Notes: generated from the sequence alone by a model not told the origin. 64,000 nt of DNA from Mycobacterium paraseoulense (GCF_010731655.1 NZ_AP022619.1:496001-560000), one strand, 5' to 3'. Positions 46,179 through 58,044 are shown, numbered from the stretch's first letter. A program made the numbers and translations.

Positions 46179-46184
46179 TAGATA
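46179..46184 (+). promoter_or_regulatory. -10 box (TAGATA) ahead of the steA-like gene
   Basis: TAGATA lies in the 145-nt gap after recN, 67 nt before the ATG at 46252. It matches a SigA -10 (TANNNT). No properly spaced -35 is evident. It suggests that the steA/mctB pair has its own promoter. Confidence 0.38.
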
Positions 46185-46251
46185 ACTTCTGAGGCTGGTG
46201 TTACGGCGCGCCTCCACCCCTCATCCGGGCATCACCGACAGAATCGCCCCC

Positions 46252-47433
46252 ATGAAGATGTCAGGCCTGCTTACTCGTAACACCGCCCGGCCGGGCCTCG
46301 TCGGCACCGCACGGGTGGACCGGAACATCGACCGACTGCTGCGCAGGGTCTGCCCCGGCGACATCGTGGTGCTCGACGTCCTGGACTTGGACCGCATCAC
46401 GGCGGACGCCCTGGTGGAGGCCGACATCGCCGCGGTCGTCAACGCCTCGCCCTCGGTGTCGGGCCGCTATCCCAACATGGGGCCCGAGGTGCTGGTCAAC
46501 AACGGGGTCACCCTGATCGACGAGACCGGACCCGACATCTTCAAGAAGGTCAAGGACGGCGCCAAGATCCGGCTGTACGAGGGCGGGGTCTACTCCGGCG
46601 ACCGCAGGCTGGTCCGCGGCACCGAGCGCACCGACCACGACATCGCCGACCTGATGCGCGAGGCCAAGAGCGGCCTGTCCGCGCACCTGGAGGCGTTCGC
46701 CGGCAACACAATTGAGTTCATCAAGAGCGAGAGCCCGTTGTTGATCGACGGCATCGGCATCCCCGACATCGACGTCGACCTGCGGCGCCGGCACGTGGTC
46801 ATCGTCGGCGACGAGCCCAGCGCCGAGGAGGACCTCAAGTCGCTCAAGCCGTTCATCAAGGAGTACCAGCCGGTGCTCTTCGGCGTGGGCAGCGGCGCGG
46901 ACGTACTGCGTAAGCACGGTTATCGTCCGCAGGTCATCGTGGGCGATCCCGACCACATCAGCGCCGACGCCCTCAAGTGCGGCGCCCAGGTCGTCCTGCC
47001 CGCCGACGCCGACGGCCACGCGCCCGGGCTGGAGCGCATCCAGGACCTGGGTGTGGGGGCGATGACGTTCCCGGCGGCGGGTGCGGCGATCGACCTGGCC
47101 CTGCTGCTGGCCGATCATCACGGCGCCGCGCTGCTGGTGACCGCGGGCCACACCGCCAACATCGAGACGTTCTTCGACCGGACGCGCGCGCACAGCAACC
47201 CGTCGACCTTCCTGACCCGGCTTCGGGTGGGGGAGAAGGTGGTGGACGCGAAGGCCGTCGCCACCCTGTACCGCAATCACATCTCGGCGGGCGCCATCGC
47301 GCTGCTGGCGCTGACCATGTTGATCGCCGTCATCGTCGCACTGTGGGTGTCCCGCACCGACGGCATGGTGATGCACTGGGTCACCGAGTACTGGAACCAC
47401 TTTTCCCTCTGGATTCAGCACCTGGTGACCTAG
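46252..47433 (+). CDS. steA: SteA-like membrane protein of the cell-separation pathway (Rv1697-type)
   Basis: A 393-aa protein from the ATG at 46252, exactly the length recalled for M. tuberculosis Rv1697; an upstream in-frame GTG at 46198 has no ribosome site. It has a thiamin-pyrophosphokinase-like cytosolic fold (ADALVEADIAAVVNASPSV at the start; FGVGSGADVLRKHG, VGDPDHIS and PADADGHAPG in the catalytic-type region) and a single C-terminal transmembrane helix (AIALLALTMLIAVIVALWV) followed by a short periplasmic tail. In corynebacteria the SteA/SteB pair activates peptidoglycan hydrolysis in daughter-cell separation; the steB/mctB gene follows after 6 nt. Naming by homology and order. Confidence 0.85.
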   Translation: MKMSGLLTRNTARPGLVGTARVDRNIDRLLRRVCPGDIVVLDVLDLDRITADALVEADIAAVVNASPSVSGRYPNMGPEVLVNNGVTLIDETGPDIFKKVKDGAKIRLYEGGVYSGDRRLVRGTERTDHDIADLMREAKSGLSAHLEAFAGNTIEFIKSESPLLIDGIGIPDIDVDLRRRHVVIVGDEPSAEEDLKSLKPFIKEYQPVLFGVGSGADVLRKHGYRPQVIVGDPDHISADALKCGAQVVLPADADGHAPGLERIQDLGVGAMTFPAAGAAIDLALLLADHHGAALLVTAGHTANIETFFDRTRAHSNPSTFLTRLRVGEKVVDAKAVATLYRNHISAGAIALLALTMLIAVIVALWVSRTDGMVMHWVTEYWNHFSLWIQHLVT

Positions 47434-47439
47434 GTCCTC

Positions 47440-48384
47440 ATGATCTCGCTGCGCCAACACGCGTTATCGCTGGCGGCCGTCTTCCTGGCGCTGGCCGTGG
47501 GAGTCGTGCTCGGATCCGGCTTCCTGTCCGACACCCTGCTGTCCAGCCTGCGTGACGAGAAGCGGGATCTGCACACCCAGATCGACGGGCTCAACGACCC
47601 GAAGAACGTGCTCAACGAAAAGCTGAGCGCGGCAAACAATTTCGATACCCAACTGGCAGGCCGGATCGTGCACGACGCGCTCGGCGGCAAGTCGGTCGTG
47701 CTGTTCCGCACGCCCGACGCCAAGGACGACGACGTGGCCGCGGTGTCGAAGTTCATCGGCCAGGCCGGCGGTGCGGTGACCGGAACCGTGTCGTTGACGA
47801 GTGAGTTCGTCGAGGCGAATTCCGCGGAGAAGCTGCAGACCGTGGTGAACTCGTCGATCCTGCCGGCCGGACAGCAGCTGAGCACCAAGCTCGTCGACCA
47901 GGGCTCACAGGCCGGCGACCTGATGGGCATCGCCTTGCTGATCAACACCAATCCCGCGGTCCCGCCGGTCGACGACGCCCAGCGCGGCACCGTGCTGGCG
48001 GCGCTGCGCGACACGGGTTTCATCACCTATCAGCCCGCCGAGCACATGGGCGCGGCGAACGCCGCACTCGTCGTCACCGGCGGTGCGCTACCCCAGGACG
48101 CCGGCAACCGGGGCGTCAGCGTCGCCCGGTTCGCCGCCGCGCTGGCGCCGCACGGATCGGGCGCCCTGCTCGCCGGGCGGGACGGCTCGGCGACCGGCGG
48201 GGCGGCCGTCGCCGTGACACGCGCCGACGCGGAGATGAACTCCGCGGTGAGCACCGTCGACGACGTCGACACCGCGCCCGGCCGGATCACCGCCGTGCTC
48301 GGCCTGCACGACCTGATCAACGGCGGGCACGCCGGGCAGTACGGCACCGGTCACGGCGCGACATCGATCACGGTGCCCCAGTAG
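47440..48384 (+). CDS. mctB: MctB/SteB: outer-envelope channel / copper-homeostasis protein
   Basis: A 314-aa protein, the length of M. tuberculosis Rv1698. The N-terminal signal-anchor ALSLAAVFLALAVGVVLGSGF (about 8-28) is followed by a coiled coil (LSSLRDEKRDLHTQIDGLND) and a long alpha/beta extracytoplasmic region. Rv1698 was described as an envelope protein needed for copper homeostasis, while its corynebacterial counterpart (SteB) acts with SteA in cell separation; the sequence cannot choose between these roles. It starts 6 nt after the steA stop. A 122-nt gap follows before pyrG. Confidence 0.88.
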   Translation: MISLRQHALSLAAVFLALAVGVVLGSGFLSDTLLSSLRDEKRDLHTQIDGLNDPKNVLNEKLSAANNFDTQLAGRIVHDALGGKSVVLFRTPDAKDDDVAAVSKFIGQAGGAVTGTVSLTSEFVEANSAEKLQTVVNSSILPAGQQLSTKLVDQGSQAGDLMGIALLINTNPAVPPVDDAQRGTVLAALRDTGFITYQPAEHMGAANAALVVTGGALPQDAGNRGVSVARFAAALAPHGSGALLAGRDGSATGGAAVAVTRADAEMNSAVSTVDDVDTAPGRITAVLGLHDLINGGHAGQYGTGHGATSITVPQ

Positions 48385-48401
48385 CGGGCGTGTTCCCCAC
48401 G

Positions 48402-48413
48402 CCACCGCGGTGG
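48402..48413. terminator. Perfect 12-bp palindrome after mctB, possible terminator or operator
   Basis: CCACCGCGGTGG, 18 nt after the mctB stop. As RNA it could form a short GC-rich hairpin but has no loop of its own and no U-run, so termination is uncertain; it could equally be a protein site upstream of pyrG. Confidence 0.25.
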
Positions 48414-48467
48414 TGGATGTTAGGGTGGGTTTCCGTGGGTCGGCAGGCCCTACTAGTTATTCGCTAG

Positions 48468-50870
<2,403 letters not shown>

Positions 50871-50874
<4 letters not shown>

Positions 50875-51812
50875 CGACGGCGGCCCTGGATACCCAACTG
50901 CAGGGTTATCTGGACCACCTCACCATCGAGCGGGGCGTCGCGGCGAACACCCTGAGCTCCTATCGCCGCGACCTGCGCCGCTACACCAAGCACCTGGCGG
51001 ACCGGGGAATCCACGACCTGGCCAAGGTCGGCGAGGACGACGTCAGCGAGTTCCTGGTCGCGCTGCGCCGCGGCGACCCCGACTCGGGGACCGCGGCGCT
51101 GTCCGCGGTGTCGGCGGCGCGGGCGCTGATCGCGGTGCGCGGCCTGCACCGGTTCGCCGCCGCCGAGGGGCTCGCCGAGCTGGACGTGGCGCGCGCGGTC
51201 CGGCCGCCGACACCCGGGCGCCGGCTGCCCAAGAGCCTGACCGTCGACCAGGTGCTGGCGCTGCTGGAAGGTGCGGGTGGCGACAGCGCGTCCGACGGGC
51301 CGCTCACGCTGCGCAACCGGGCGCTGCTGGAGCTCCTGTACTCCACCGGGGCGCGCATCTCCGAGGCCGTCGGCCTCGACGTCGACGACATCGACACCCG
51401 GGCCAGGTCGGTGCTGCTGCGCGGCAAGGGCGGCAAGCAGCGGCTGGTGCCCATCGGGCGGCCGGCCGTCCAGGCGCTGGACGCCTACCTGGTGCGCGGC
51501 CGCCCGGAGCTGGCCCGCCGCGGCCGCGGGACGCCGGCCATCTTCCTCAATGTGCGCGGCGGGCGGTTGTCGCGGCAAAGCGCGTGGCAAGTGCTGCAGG
51601 ACGCCGCCGAGCGCGCCGGCATCACGTCGGGGGTGTCACCGCACATGCTGCGGCACTCGTTCGCGACGCATCTGCTCGAGGGCGGCGCCGACGTGCGGGT
51701 GGTGCAGGAGTTGCTGGGGCACGCCTCGGTGACGACGACGCAGATCTACACGATGGTCACCGTGCACGCGCTGCGTGAGGTGTGGGCCGGCGCCCATCCC
51801 CGCGCGCAGTAG
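50871..51812 (+). CDS. xerD: Tyrosine recombinase XerD
   Basis: A 313-aa site-specific recombinase (311 in M. tuberculosis Rv1701). The N-terminal SAM-like core-binding domain ([19 protein letters not shown]) is followed by the catalytic domain from about 110: Arg in [13 protein letters not shown], Lys in [11 protein letters not shown], His-x-x-Arg in [12 protein letters not shown], His in [11 protein letters not shown] and nucleophile Tyr in QIYTMVT. With XerC it resolves chromosome dimers at dif. The start overlaps the Nudix gene by 4 nt. Its 3' end faces the minus-strand O-methyltransferase gene across 13 nt. Confidence 0.94.
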
Positions 51813-51825
51813 TGGGGATCGGTAT

Positions 51826-52578
51826 CTAACCCAGGTACTCGGATTCCAGGACCAGGTCGGACACCAGCGACTGGTATTCCAGGTGCGTCTTGTGCTCGAC
51901 GGTGTTCCATTGCTTGCCCTGCTGCTGTCGGATGTACTCGCGGTACTTCGGCGCGCCCGGCACCCGGACGTTGTCGGCGACCACGATCGCGCCCGGGCGC
52001 AGCCAGCCGCGCGCCACGATGCTGCGCAGGTCGTCCAGGTAGGCGTCCTTGTCGTGGTCGAGAAAGAGAAAGTCGAGGGCACCGGGGGCAAACCCGTGCC
52101 GGCCGGCCAGCGCGTCCAGGGTGCGTCCGCCGTCGCCGATGGTGCCGACGACGCAGGTCACCCGGTCGGCGACGCCCGCGTGGGCCCAGATCCGCCGGGC
52201 GTTGGCGGCGTTGGCCTCGGCGAGTTCGACCGAATACACCTTGGCGCTCGGGGCGGCCCGCGCGATGCGCAGCGCGCCGTATCCGACGTAGGTGCCCAGC
52301 TCGAGTGCCAGGGCGGGATCGGCCCGGCGCACCGCGGCGTCGAGAATCTGGCCCTTCTCGTCGCCGACGTTGATCAGCATCGACTTCTCGTAGGCGAATT
52401 CGTCGATGGTGGCCAGCACGTCGTCGATGTCGCCGGCCTTGGCGTTGCGCAGGACGTAGTCCACCGCGGCGGCCTCGCGTCCGTCGCCGATCTGGCCCGT
52501 CGTGGTGATGTTGCGCGCCCCGGTCGCCATCCGCCAGACCGACCATCGCAGCAGGGGAATCCGTCGCTTGAGGTCCAT
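51826..52578 (-). CDS. Class I SAM-dependent O-methyltransferase (catechol O-methyltransferase-like, Rv1703c-type)
   Basis: A 250-aa protein with an ATG start. The SAM motif is ALELGTYVGYGALRIA with the acidic VYSVELAEANAANARRI strand following; the metal/catalytic region DFLFLDHDKDAYLDDL and ADNVRVPGAP are as in COMT-like enzymes, where Asp, Asp and Asn bind Mg2+ next to the catechol. It would methylate a catechol or related hydroxyl; the natural substrate is unknown. It is longer than the recalled M. tuberculosis Rv1703c (196 aa), which may be truncated or annotated from a later start. Divergent from parA across a 194-nt gap, convergent with xerD. Confidence 0.87.
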   Translation of the reverse strand: MDLKRRIPLLRWSVWRMATGARNITTTGQIGDGREAAAVDYVLRNAKAGDIDDVLATIDEFAYEKSMLINVGDEKGQILDAAVRRADPALALELGTYVGYGALRIARAAPSAKVYSVELAEANAANARRIWAHAGVADRVTCVVGTIGDGGRTLDALAGRHGFAPGALDFLFLDHDKDAYLDDLRSIVARGWLRPGAIVVADNVRVPGAPKYREYIRQQQGKQWNTVEHKTHLEYQSLVSDLVLESEYLG

Positions 52579-52732
52579 AGGAAACCACTTTAGGCCGGGC
52601 CGGGGGCTGCCCCGGTGGTGCGGATGTGGCTGGTGTGACGGGGCGTGCGAAAACTTGCTGCGACAAGCGATTTCCGCCCATATTGGCTGGTAAATTGCCT
52701 GCGGGTCGCCCGGCTTCCGCGCGCGAACCCGT

Positions 52733-52738
52733 TAGACT
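52733..52738 (+). promoter_or_regulatory. -10 box (TAGACT) of the parA operon
   Basis: TAGACT fits TANNNT. It ends 8 nt before the ATG of a nine-codon open frame (52747) and 34 nt before the parA ATG, so the transcript would begin at or next to the first ATG. No good -35 box at 17 nt. Confidence 0.42.
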
Positions 52739-52746
52739 TTCGGTCG

Positions 52747-52776
52747 ATGTTCACCTCCCGAACACCCCCGCCATGA
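52747..52776 (+). CDS. Possible leaderless nine-codon leader peptide coupled to parA
   Basis: ATG TTC ACC TCC CGA ACA CCC CCG CCA TGA encodes MFTSRTPPP. It starts where transcription from the TAGACT box should begin and ends in an ATGA overlap with the parA ATG. No ribosome site precedes parA, so ribosomes finishing this frame could re-initiate there; the three terminal prolines would slow them. Inferred from sequence layout; not a known gene. Confidence 0.35.
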   Translation: MFTSRTPPP

Positions 52777-53636
52777 CCGAGCAGCCGGATAGCGGCGTCG
52801 AGCTCGGCCTGACCGGGCGGCCGCCGCGGGCGATCCCGGAACCGCAGCCGCGCACGTCGCACGGCCCGGCGAAGGTCGTCGCGATGTGCAACCAGAAGGG
52901 CGGCGTCGGGAAGACCACGTCGACCATCAACCTGGGCGCCGCGCTCGCCGAATACGGCCGGCGGGTGCTGCTGGTGGACATGGACCCGCAGGGCGCGCTG
53001 TCCGCCGGGCTCGGCGTCCCGCACTACGAGCTGGAGAAGACCATCCACAACGTGCTGGTCGAGCCGCGGGTGTCCATCGACGACGTGCTGCTGCAGACCC
53101 GGGTCAAGTACATGGACCTGGTGCCCAGCAACATCGACCTGTCCGCCGCCGAGATCCAGCTGGTCAACGAGGTGGGCCGCGAACAGACCCTGGGCCGGGC
53201 GCTGCATCCGGTGCTGGACCGCTACGACTACGTGCTGATCGACTGCCAGCCGTCGCTCGGCCTGCTCACGGTCAACGGGCTGGCCTGCGCCGACGGCGTG
53301 GTGATCCCCACCGAATGCGAGTTCTTCTCGCTGCGTGGCCTCGCGCTGCTGACCGACACCGTCGACAAGGTGCGCGACCGGCTCAACCCGAAGCTGGAGA
53401 TCAGCGGCATCCTGCTCACCCGCTACGACCCGCGCACCGTGAACGCGCGCGAGGTGATGGCCCGCGTGGTCGAGCGGTTCGGCGACCTGGTGTTCGACAC
53501 CGTGATCACCCGGACCGTCCGCTTCCCGGAGACCAGCGTGGCCGGCGAACCGATCACCACGTGGGCCCCGAAGTCGACGGGCGCCATCGCCTACCGCGCC
53601 CTGGCCCGCGAGTTCATCGACCGATTCGGCGCGTGA
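52773..53636 (+). CDS. ParA/Soj-type chromosome-partition ATPase (Rv1708-type)
   Basis: From the ATG at 52773 the protein is 287 aa; a TTG in the same frame at about 52683 would extend it to about 317 aa, near the 318 aa recalled for M. tuberculosis Rv1708, but it lies upstream of the likely promoter. The deviant Walker A motif is CNQKGGVGKTT, followed by VDMDPQGALSAGLG and IDCQPSLGLLTVNGL (Walker B-type). It is a ParA/MinD-family ATPase encoded beside scpA and scpB, separate from the parA next to the replication origin, and may position condensin or the chromosome; this is inferred. GTGA overlap with scpA. Confidence 0.88.
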   Translation: MTEQPDSGVELGLTGRPPRAIPEPQPRTSHGPAKVVAMCNQKGGVGKTTSTINLGAALAEYGRRVLLVDMDPQGALSAGLGVPHYELEKTIHNVLVEPRVSIDDVLLQTRVKYMDLVPSNIDLSAAEIQLVNEVGREQTLGRALHPVLDRYDYVLIDCQPSLGLLTVNGLACADGVVIPTECEFFSLRGLALLTDTVDKVRDRLNPKLEISGILLTRYDPRTVNAREVMARVVERFGDLVFDTVITRTVRFPETSVAGEPITTWAPKSTGAIAYRALAREFIDRFGA

Positions 53637-54448
53637 CGCCCAGCGCAAACGGTGAGGCGCCAGCCAAGAGCGGTTTTCAAGTTCGCCTGACCAACTTCGA
53701 GGGTCCGTTCGATCTGCTGCTGCAGCTGATCTTCGCCCACCGGCTCGACGTCACCGAGGTGGCGCTGCACCAGGTCACCGACGACTTCATCGCCTACACC
53801 CGCGAGATCGGCTCGCAGCTGGACCTGGAGGAGACCACCGCGTTCCTGGTGGTCGCCGCGACGCTGCTCGATCTCAAGGCCGCCCGGCTGCTGCCGGCCG
53901 GGCAGATCGACGACGAGGAGGACCTGGCGCTGCTCGAGGTGCGCGACCTGCTGTTCGCCCGGCTGCTGCAGTACCGCGCGTTCAAGCACGTCGCGGAGAT
54001 GTTCGCCGAGCTGGAGGCCACCGCGCTGCGCAGCTACCCGCGCGCGGTGTCGCTGGAGGACCGGTTCACCGAGCTGCTGCCGGAGGTGATGCTGGGCGTC
54101 GACGCCGACCGGTTCGCCCAGATCGCCGCGATCGCGTTCAGCCCGCGGCCGGTGCCGACGGTGTCCATCGGGCACCTGCACGAGGTGGCGGTCTCGGTGC
54201 CCGAACAGGCCAAGAAGCTGCTGGCGATCCTCGAGTCCCGCGGCAGCGGCGAATGGGCCACGTTCTCCGAGCTGGTCTCCGACTGCGAGGCGCCGCTGGA
54301 GGTCGTCGGGCGCTTCCTGGCGCTGCTCGAGCTGTATCGGAGCCGGGCGGTAGCATTCGACCAGTCGGAGCCGCTCGGCGTGCTCCAGATTTCATGGACC
54401 GGGGAACGTCCGGCCAACGAAGCCTTGCTAGAAGTGCGGGACGAATAG
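53633..54448 (+). CDS. scpA: Segregation and condensation protein A
   Basis: A 271-aa kleisin. The N-terminal domain that contacts the SMC neck has FQVRLTNFEGPFDLLLQLI, the family hallmark, then a helical, acidic centre (QIDDEEDLALLEVRDLLF) and a C-terminal winged-helix part that closes the SMC head. With ScpB it bridges SMC ATPases to form the condensin that compacts and separates the chromosome. The GTG start overlaps the parA stop (GTGA). The stop abuts the scpB ATG with no gap. Confidence 0.93.
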   Translation: MTPSANGEAPAKSGFQVRLTNFEGPFDLLLQLIFAHRLDVTEVALHQVTDDFIAYTREIGSQLDLEETTAFLVVAATLLDLKAARLLPAGQIDDEEDLALLEVRDLLFARLLQYRAFKHVAEMFAELEATALRSYPRAVSLEDRFTELLPEVMLGVDADRFAQIAAIAFSPRPVPTVSIGHLHEVAVSVPEQAKKLLAILESRGSGEWATFSELVSDCEAPLEVVGRFLALLELYRSRAVAFDQSEPLGVLQISWTGERPANEALLEVRDE

Positions 54449-55144
54449 ATGAGTGAATCGGAGCCCGACGTCGATCTGGACGTCGGCATCCCGGACATCG
54501 CCGAGGCGGCACCCATGGACGCCGAGGAACTCGGCTCCGTGCTGGAGGCGCTGCTGCTGGTGGTCGACACCCCGGTCACCGCCGAGGCGCTGGGCGCGGC
54601 CACGCAGCAACCCGTCTACCGGGTCGCCGCCCGGCTGCAGCAGATGGCCGACGAGCTCACCGAACGCGACAGCGGCATCGACCTGCGCCAGACCAGCGAG
54701 GGCTGGCGGATGTACACCCGGGCACGGTTCGCGCCGTATGTGGAGAAACTGCTGCTGGACGGCGCGCGGTCCAAGCTGACCCGCGCCGCGCTGGAGACCC
54801 TGGCCGTGGTGGCCTACCGCCAGCCGGTGACCCGCGCGCGGGTCAGCGCGGTCCGCGGTGTCAACGTCGACGCCGTCATGCGCACGCTGTTGGCGCGCGG
54901 CCTGATCACCGAGGCCGGGGTGGACGACGACACGGGCGCAGTGACATTCGCGACCACCGACCTGTTCCTGGAGCGGTTGGGGCTGACGTCGCTGGCCGAC
55001 CTGCCCGACATCGCCCCGTTGCTTCCCGACGTCGACACCATCGAGGACTTGAGCGAATCCCTGGACAGCGAGCCGCGTTTCATCAAGCTCTCGGGCGGCC
55101 AGCCGTCCGAGCAGGCACTGAGCTTCGACGTGGACCACGATTGA
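54449..55144 (+). CDS. scpB: Segregation and condensation protein B
   Basis: A 231-aa protein, the length known in M. tuberculosis Rv1710. Two winged-helix domains: the first around [21 protein letters not shown] and the second around [21 protein letters not shown], the ScpB signature, followed by RALGLITEAG-like wing residues. It binds as a dimer to ScpA in the SMC condensin. An acidic N-terminal tail (about 1-27) precedes the fold. It begins immediately after the scpA stop and its TGA shares a base with the rluB ATG. Confidence 0.93.
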   Translation: MSESEPDVDLDVGIPDIAEAAPMDAEELGSVLEALLLVVDTPVTAEALGAATQQPVYRVAARLQQMADELTERDSGIDLRQTSEGWRMYTRARFAPYVEKLLLDGARSKLTRAALETLAVVAYRQPVTRARVSAVRGVNVDAVMRTLLARGLITEAGVDDDTGAVTFATTDLFLERLGLTSLADLPDIAPLLPDVDTIEDLSESLDSEPRFIKLSGGQPSEQALSFDVDHD

Positions 55145-55887
55145 TGGTCGAGACCGAGGGGATCCGGCTGCAAAAGGTGTTGTCCCAGGCCGGGATTGCG
55201 TCGCGGCGCGCCGCCGAGAAGTTGATCATCGACGGCCGCGTCGAGGTCGACGGGCAGGTGGTGACCGAGTTGGGCACCCGGGTGGACCCCGATGCGTCGG
55301 TGATCCGGGTGGACGGCGCCCGGGTGGTCCTCGACGAGTCGCTGGTGTACCTGGCGCTGAACAAGCCGCGGGGCATGCACTCCACCATGTCGGACGACCG
55401 GGGCCGCCCGTGCATTGGCGACCTGGTGGAGCGCAAGGTGCGCGGCAACAAGAACCTCTTTCACGTCGGGCGGCTGGACGCCGACACCGAAGGGCTGATC
55501 CTGCTGACCAACGACGGCGAGCTTGCGCACCGGTTGATGCATCCCTCCCACGAGGTGCCCAAGACGTACCTGGCCACGGTGACGGGGTCCGTGCCGCGGG
55601 GGGTGGGCAAGAGGCTGAAGGCGGGAATCGAACTGGACGACGGCCCGGCCCGCGTCGACGAATTCGCCGTGGTGGACGCGATTCCCGGCAAGACGCTGGT
55701 GCGGGTCGTGTTGCACGAGGGGCGCAACCGCATCGTGCGCCGGCTGCTGGGCGCCGCCGGCTTCCCGGTGGAGTCGCTGGTGCGCACCGACATCGGTCCC
55801 GTGTCGCTGGGCAAGCAGCGGCCGGGCACCTTCCGGGCGCTGAGCCACGGCGAGGTCGGGCAGCTCTACCAGGCGGTTGGCCTGTGA
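55144..55887 (+). CDS. rluB: 23S rRNA pseudouridine synthase, RluB type
   Basis: A 247-aa enzyme from the ATG at 55144 (TGATG overlap with scpB; an adjacent TTG is also possible). The N-terminal S4 domain is [20 protein letters not shown]; the catalytic Asp lies in [27 protein letters not shown] and [16 protein letters not shown] are conserved RsuA/RluB segments. It should isomerise a uridine in 23S rRNA helix 89 near the peptidyl-transferase centre. Its stop overlaps the cmk GTG start (GTGA). M. tuberculosis Rv1711 is 254 aa. Confidence 0.92.
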   Translation: MVETEGIRLQKVLSQAGIASRRAAEKLIIDGRVEVDGQVVTELGTRVDPDASVIRVDGARVVLDESLVYLALNKPRGMHSTMSDDRGRPCIGDLVERKVRGNKNLFHVGRLDADTEGLILLTNDGELAHRLMHPSHEVPKTYLATVTGSVPRGVGKRLKAGIELDDGPARVDEFAVVDAIPGKTLVRVVLHEGRNRIVRRLLGAAGFPVESLVRTDIGPVSLGKQRPGTFRALSHGEVGQLYQAVGL

Positions 55888-56567
55888 ATCGTGTGGTGGT
55901 GGCCATCGACGGGCCGGCCGGGACCGGAAAGTCTTCGGTGTCACGGGGTTTGGCGCGCGCGCTGGGCGCGCGCTACCTGGACACCGGGGCGATGTACCGG
56001 ATGGTGACGCTGGCGGTGCTGCGCGCGGGCATCGACCCGACGGACGACGAGGCCGTCGCGCGCATCGGGTCGGCGGCGCAGCTGTCGGTGGACTACGACG
56101 CCGACGGTGACCGCTATTTCCTTGCCGGAGAGGATGTTTCGGCCGAGATCCGCGGCGACGAGGTGACCCGCGCGGTCTCGGCCGTGTCGTCGGTGCCCGC
56201 CGTGCGCGCCCGCCTGGTCGGGCTGCAGCGCGAGATGGCCGACGGGCCCGGCAGCGTCGTCGTGGAGGGCCGCGACATCGGCACCGTCGTCCTGCCCGAC
56301 GCCCCCGTGAAGATCTTCCTCACCGCGTCGGCCGAAACCCGCGCGCGGCGCCGCAACGACCAGAACATCGCGACCGGGCTGGCCGACGACTACGACGCGG
56401 TGCTGGCCGACGTGGTGCGGCGCGATCACCTGGACTCCACCCGCGCGGTGTCGCCGCTGCGCGCCGCCGCCGACGCGGTGGTGGTCGACACCAGCGAGAT
56501 GACCGAGGAGCAGGTGATCGACCACCTGCTGGAACTGGTCGAGCAGCGAAGCGGGGCGGTGCGGTGA
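55884..56567 (+). CDS. cmk: Cytidylate kinase
   Basis: A 227-aa protein (230 aa in M. tuberculosis Rv1712). The P-loop is [15 protein letters not shown] at the N-terminus, followed by [13 protein letters not shown], the CMP-binding Arg/Asp residues in [13 protein letters not shown] and [12 protein letters not shown] in the lid. It phosphorylates CMP and dCMP using ATP. GTG start inside the rluB stop; its own TGA overlaps the der GTG. Part of the coupled chain that starts at parA. Confidence 0.95.
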   Translation: MNRVVVAIDGPAGTGKSSVSRGLARALGARYLDTGAMYRMVTLAVLRAGIDPTDDEAVARIGSAAQLSVDYDADGDRYFLAGEDVSAEIRGDEVTRAVSAVSSVPAVRARLVGLQREMADGPGSVVVEGRDIGTVVLPDAPVKIFLTASAETRARRRNDQNIATGLADDYDAVLADVVRRDHLDSTRAVSPLRAAADAVVVDTSEMTEEQVIDHLLELVEQRSGAVR

Positions 56568-57964
56568 CAACCGATGGCACCTGGACCGACGAAAGCGACT
56601 GGGAAGCGGTCGAATCCGAGCTCGACGAGCAGGCCGAGGCCGGCCCCGCGCCCGTCGTCGCGATCGTCGGACGGCCCAACGTCGGCAAGTCGACCCTGGT
56701 CAACCGGATCCTGGGCCGGCGCGAGGCCGTCGTGCAGGACATTCCCGGCGTGACCCGCGACCGGGTCTCCTACGACGCGCTGTGGACGGGGCGCCGGTTC
56801 GTGGTGCAGGACACCGGGGGGTGGGAGCCCGACGCCAAGGGCCTGCAGCAGCTGGTGGCCGAGCAGGCGTCGGTGGCCATGCGGACCGCCGACGCGGTGA
56901 TCCTGGTGGTCGACGCCACCGTCGGCGCCACCGCGGCCGACGAGGCCGCCGCCCGGATCCTGCTGCGGTCGGGCAAGCCGATCTTCCTGGCCGCCAACAA
57001 GGTTGACAGCGAAAAGGGCGAAGCGGACGCGGCGGCGTTGTGGTCGCTCGGGCTCGGCGAGCCGCACGCCGTCAGCGCGATCCACGGTCGCGGGGTCGCC
57101 GACCTGCTCGACGAGGTGCTGGCCGCGCTGCCGGAGGTGTCCGAAGCCGCACCCGCGCCGGGTGGCCCGCGACGGGTGGCGCTGGTCGGCAAGCCGAATG
57201 TGGGCAAGAGTTCGCTGCTCAACAAGCTGGCCGGGGACGAGCGCTCGGTGGTGCACGACGTCGCCGGGACCACCGTGGACCCGGTGGACTCGCTCATCGA
57301 ACTCGGCGGCAAGGTATGGCGATTCGTCGACACCGCGGGCCTGCGGCGCAAGGTCGGCCAGGCCAGCGGGCACGAGTTCTACGCCTCGGTGCGCACCCAC
57401 TCGGCGATCGACTCGGCCGAGGTGGTGGTGGTGCTGATCGACGCCTCGCAACCGCTCACCGAACAGGACCAGCGGGTGCTGTCCATGGTCATCGAGGCCG
57501 GCCGGGCGCTGGTACTGGCCTTCAACAAGTGGGACCTGGTCGACGAGGACCGGCGCGAGCTGCTTGAGCGCGAAATCGACCGCGAGCTGGTGCAACTGCG
57601 GTGGGCGCAACGGGTCAACATCTCCGCCCGGACGGGCCGGGCCGTGCAGAAGCTGGTGCCGGCGATGGAGACGGCGCTGGCGTCCTGGGACATGCGCATC
57701 CCGACGGGCCCGCTGAACGCCTGGCTGAAAGAGGTGGTGGCCGCGACGCCGCCGCCGGTGCGCGGCGGCAAGCAGCCGCGCATCCTGTTCGCCACCCAGG
57801 CCACCGCCCGCCCGCCGACGTTCGTGCTGTTCACCACGGGTTTCCTGGAGGCCGGCTACCGGCGATTCCTGGAGCGGCGGCTGCGGGAGACGTTCGGGTT
57901 CGAGGGTTCGCCGATCCGGATCAACGTGCGGGTGCGCGAGAAGCGGGGAGCCAAGCGGCGCTGA
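56564..57964 (+). CDS. der: Ribosome biogenesis GTPase Der (EngA)
   Basis: A 466-aa protein (463 in M. tuberculosis Rv1713) with two tandem GTPase domains: G1 GRPNVGKST (about 37) and GKPNVGKSS (about 210), G3 DTGG and DTAG, G4 NKVD and NKWD, and a C-terminal KH-like domain with the [10 protein letters not shown] and [10 protein letters not shown] ends. An N-terminal acidic extension of about 30 residues comes before G1. Der helps to assemble the 50S subunit. The GTG start overlaps cmk by 4 nt. It is the last gene of the parA-der chain, followed by a 205-nt regulatory gap. Confidence 0.95.
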   Translation: MTTDGTWTDESDWEAVESELDEQAEAGPAPVVAIVGRPNVGKSTLVNRILGRREAVVQDIPGVTRDRVSYDALWTGRRFVVQDTGGWEPDAKGLQQLVAEQASVAMRTADAVILVVDATVGATAADEAAARILLRSGKPIFLAANKVDSEKGEADAAALWSLGLGEPHAVSAIHGRGVADLLDEVLAALPEVSEAAPAPGGPRRVALVGKPNVGKSSLLNKLAGDERSVVHDVAGTTVDPVDSLIELGGKVWRFVDTAGLRRKVGQASGHEFYASVRTHSAIDSAEVVVVLIDASQPLTEQDQRVLSMVIEAGRALVLAFNKWDLVDEDRRELLEREIDRELVQLRWAQRVNISARTGRAVQKLVPAMETALASWDMRIPTGPLNAWLKEVVAATPPPVRGGKQPRILFATQATARPPTFVLFTTGFLEAGYRRFLERRLRETFGFEGSPIRINVRVREKRGAKRR

Positions 57965-58044
57965 GCGCTGGTTCCCCGGGTGGCTTTTCCGGACCAATCG
58001 ACGACTCCGGAATTTGATAGCGCCGGCGATATCACTCGTCTCTT

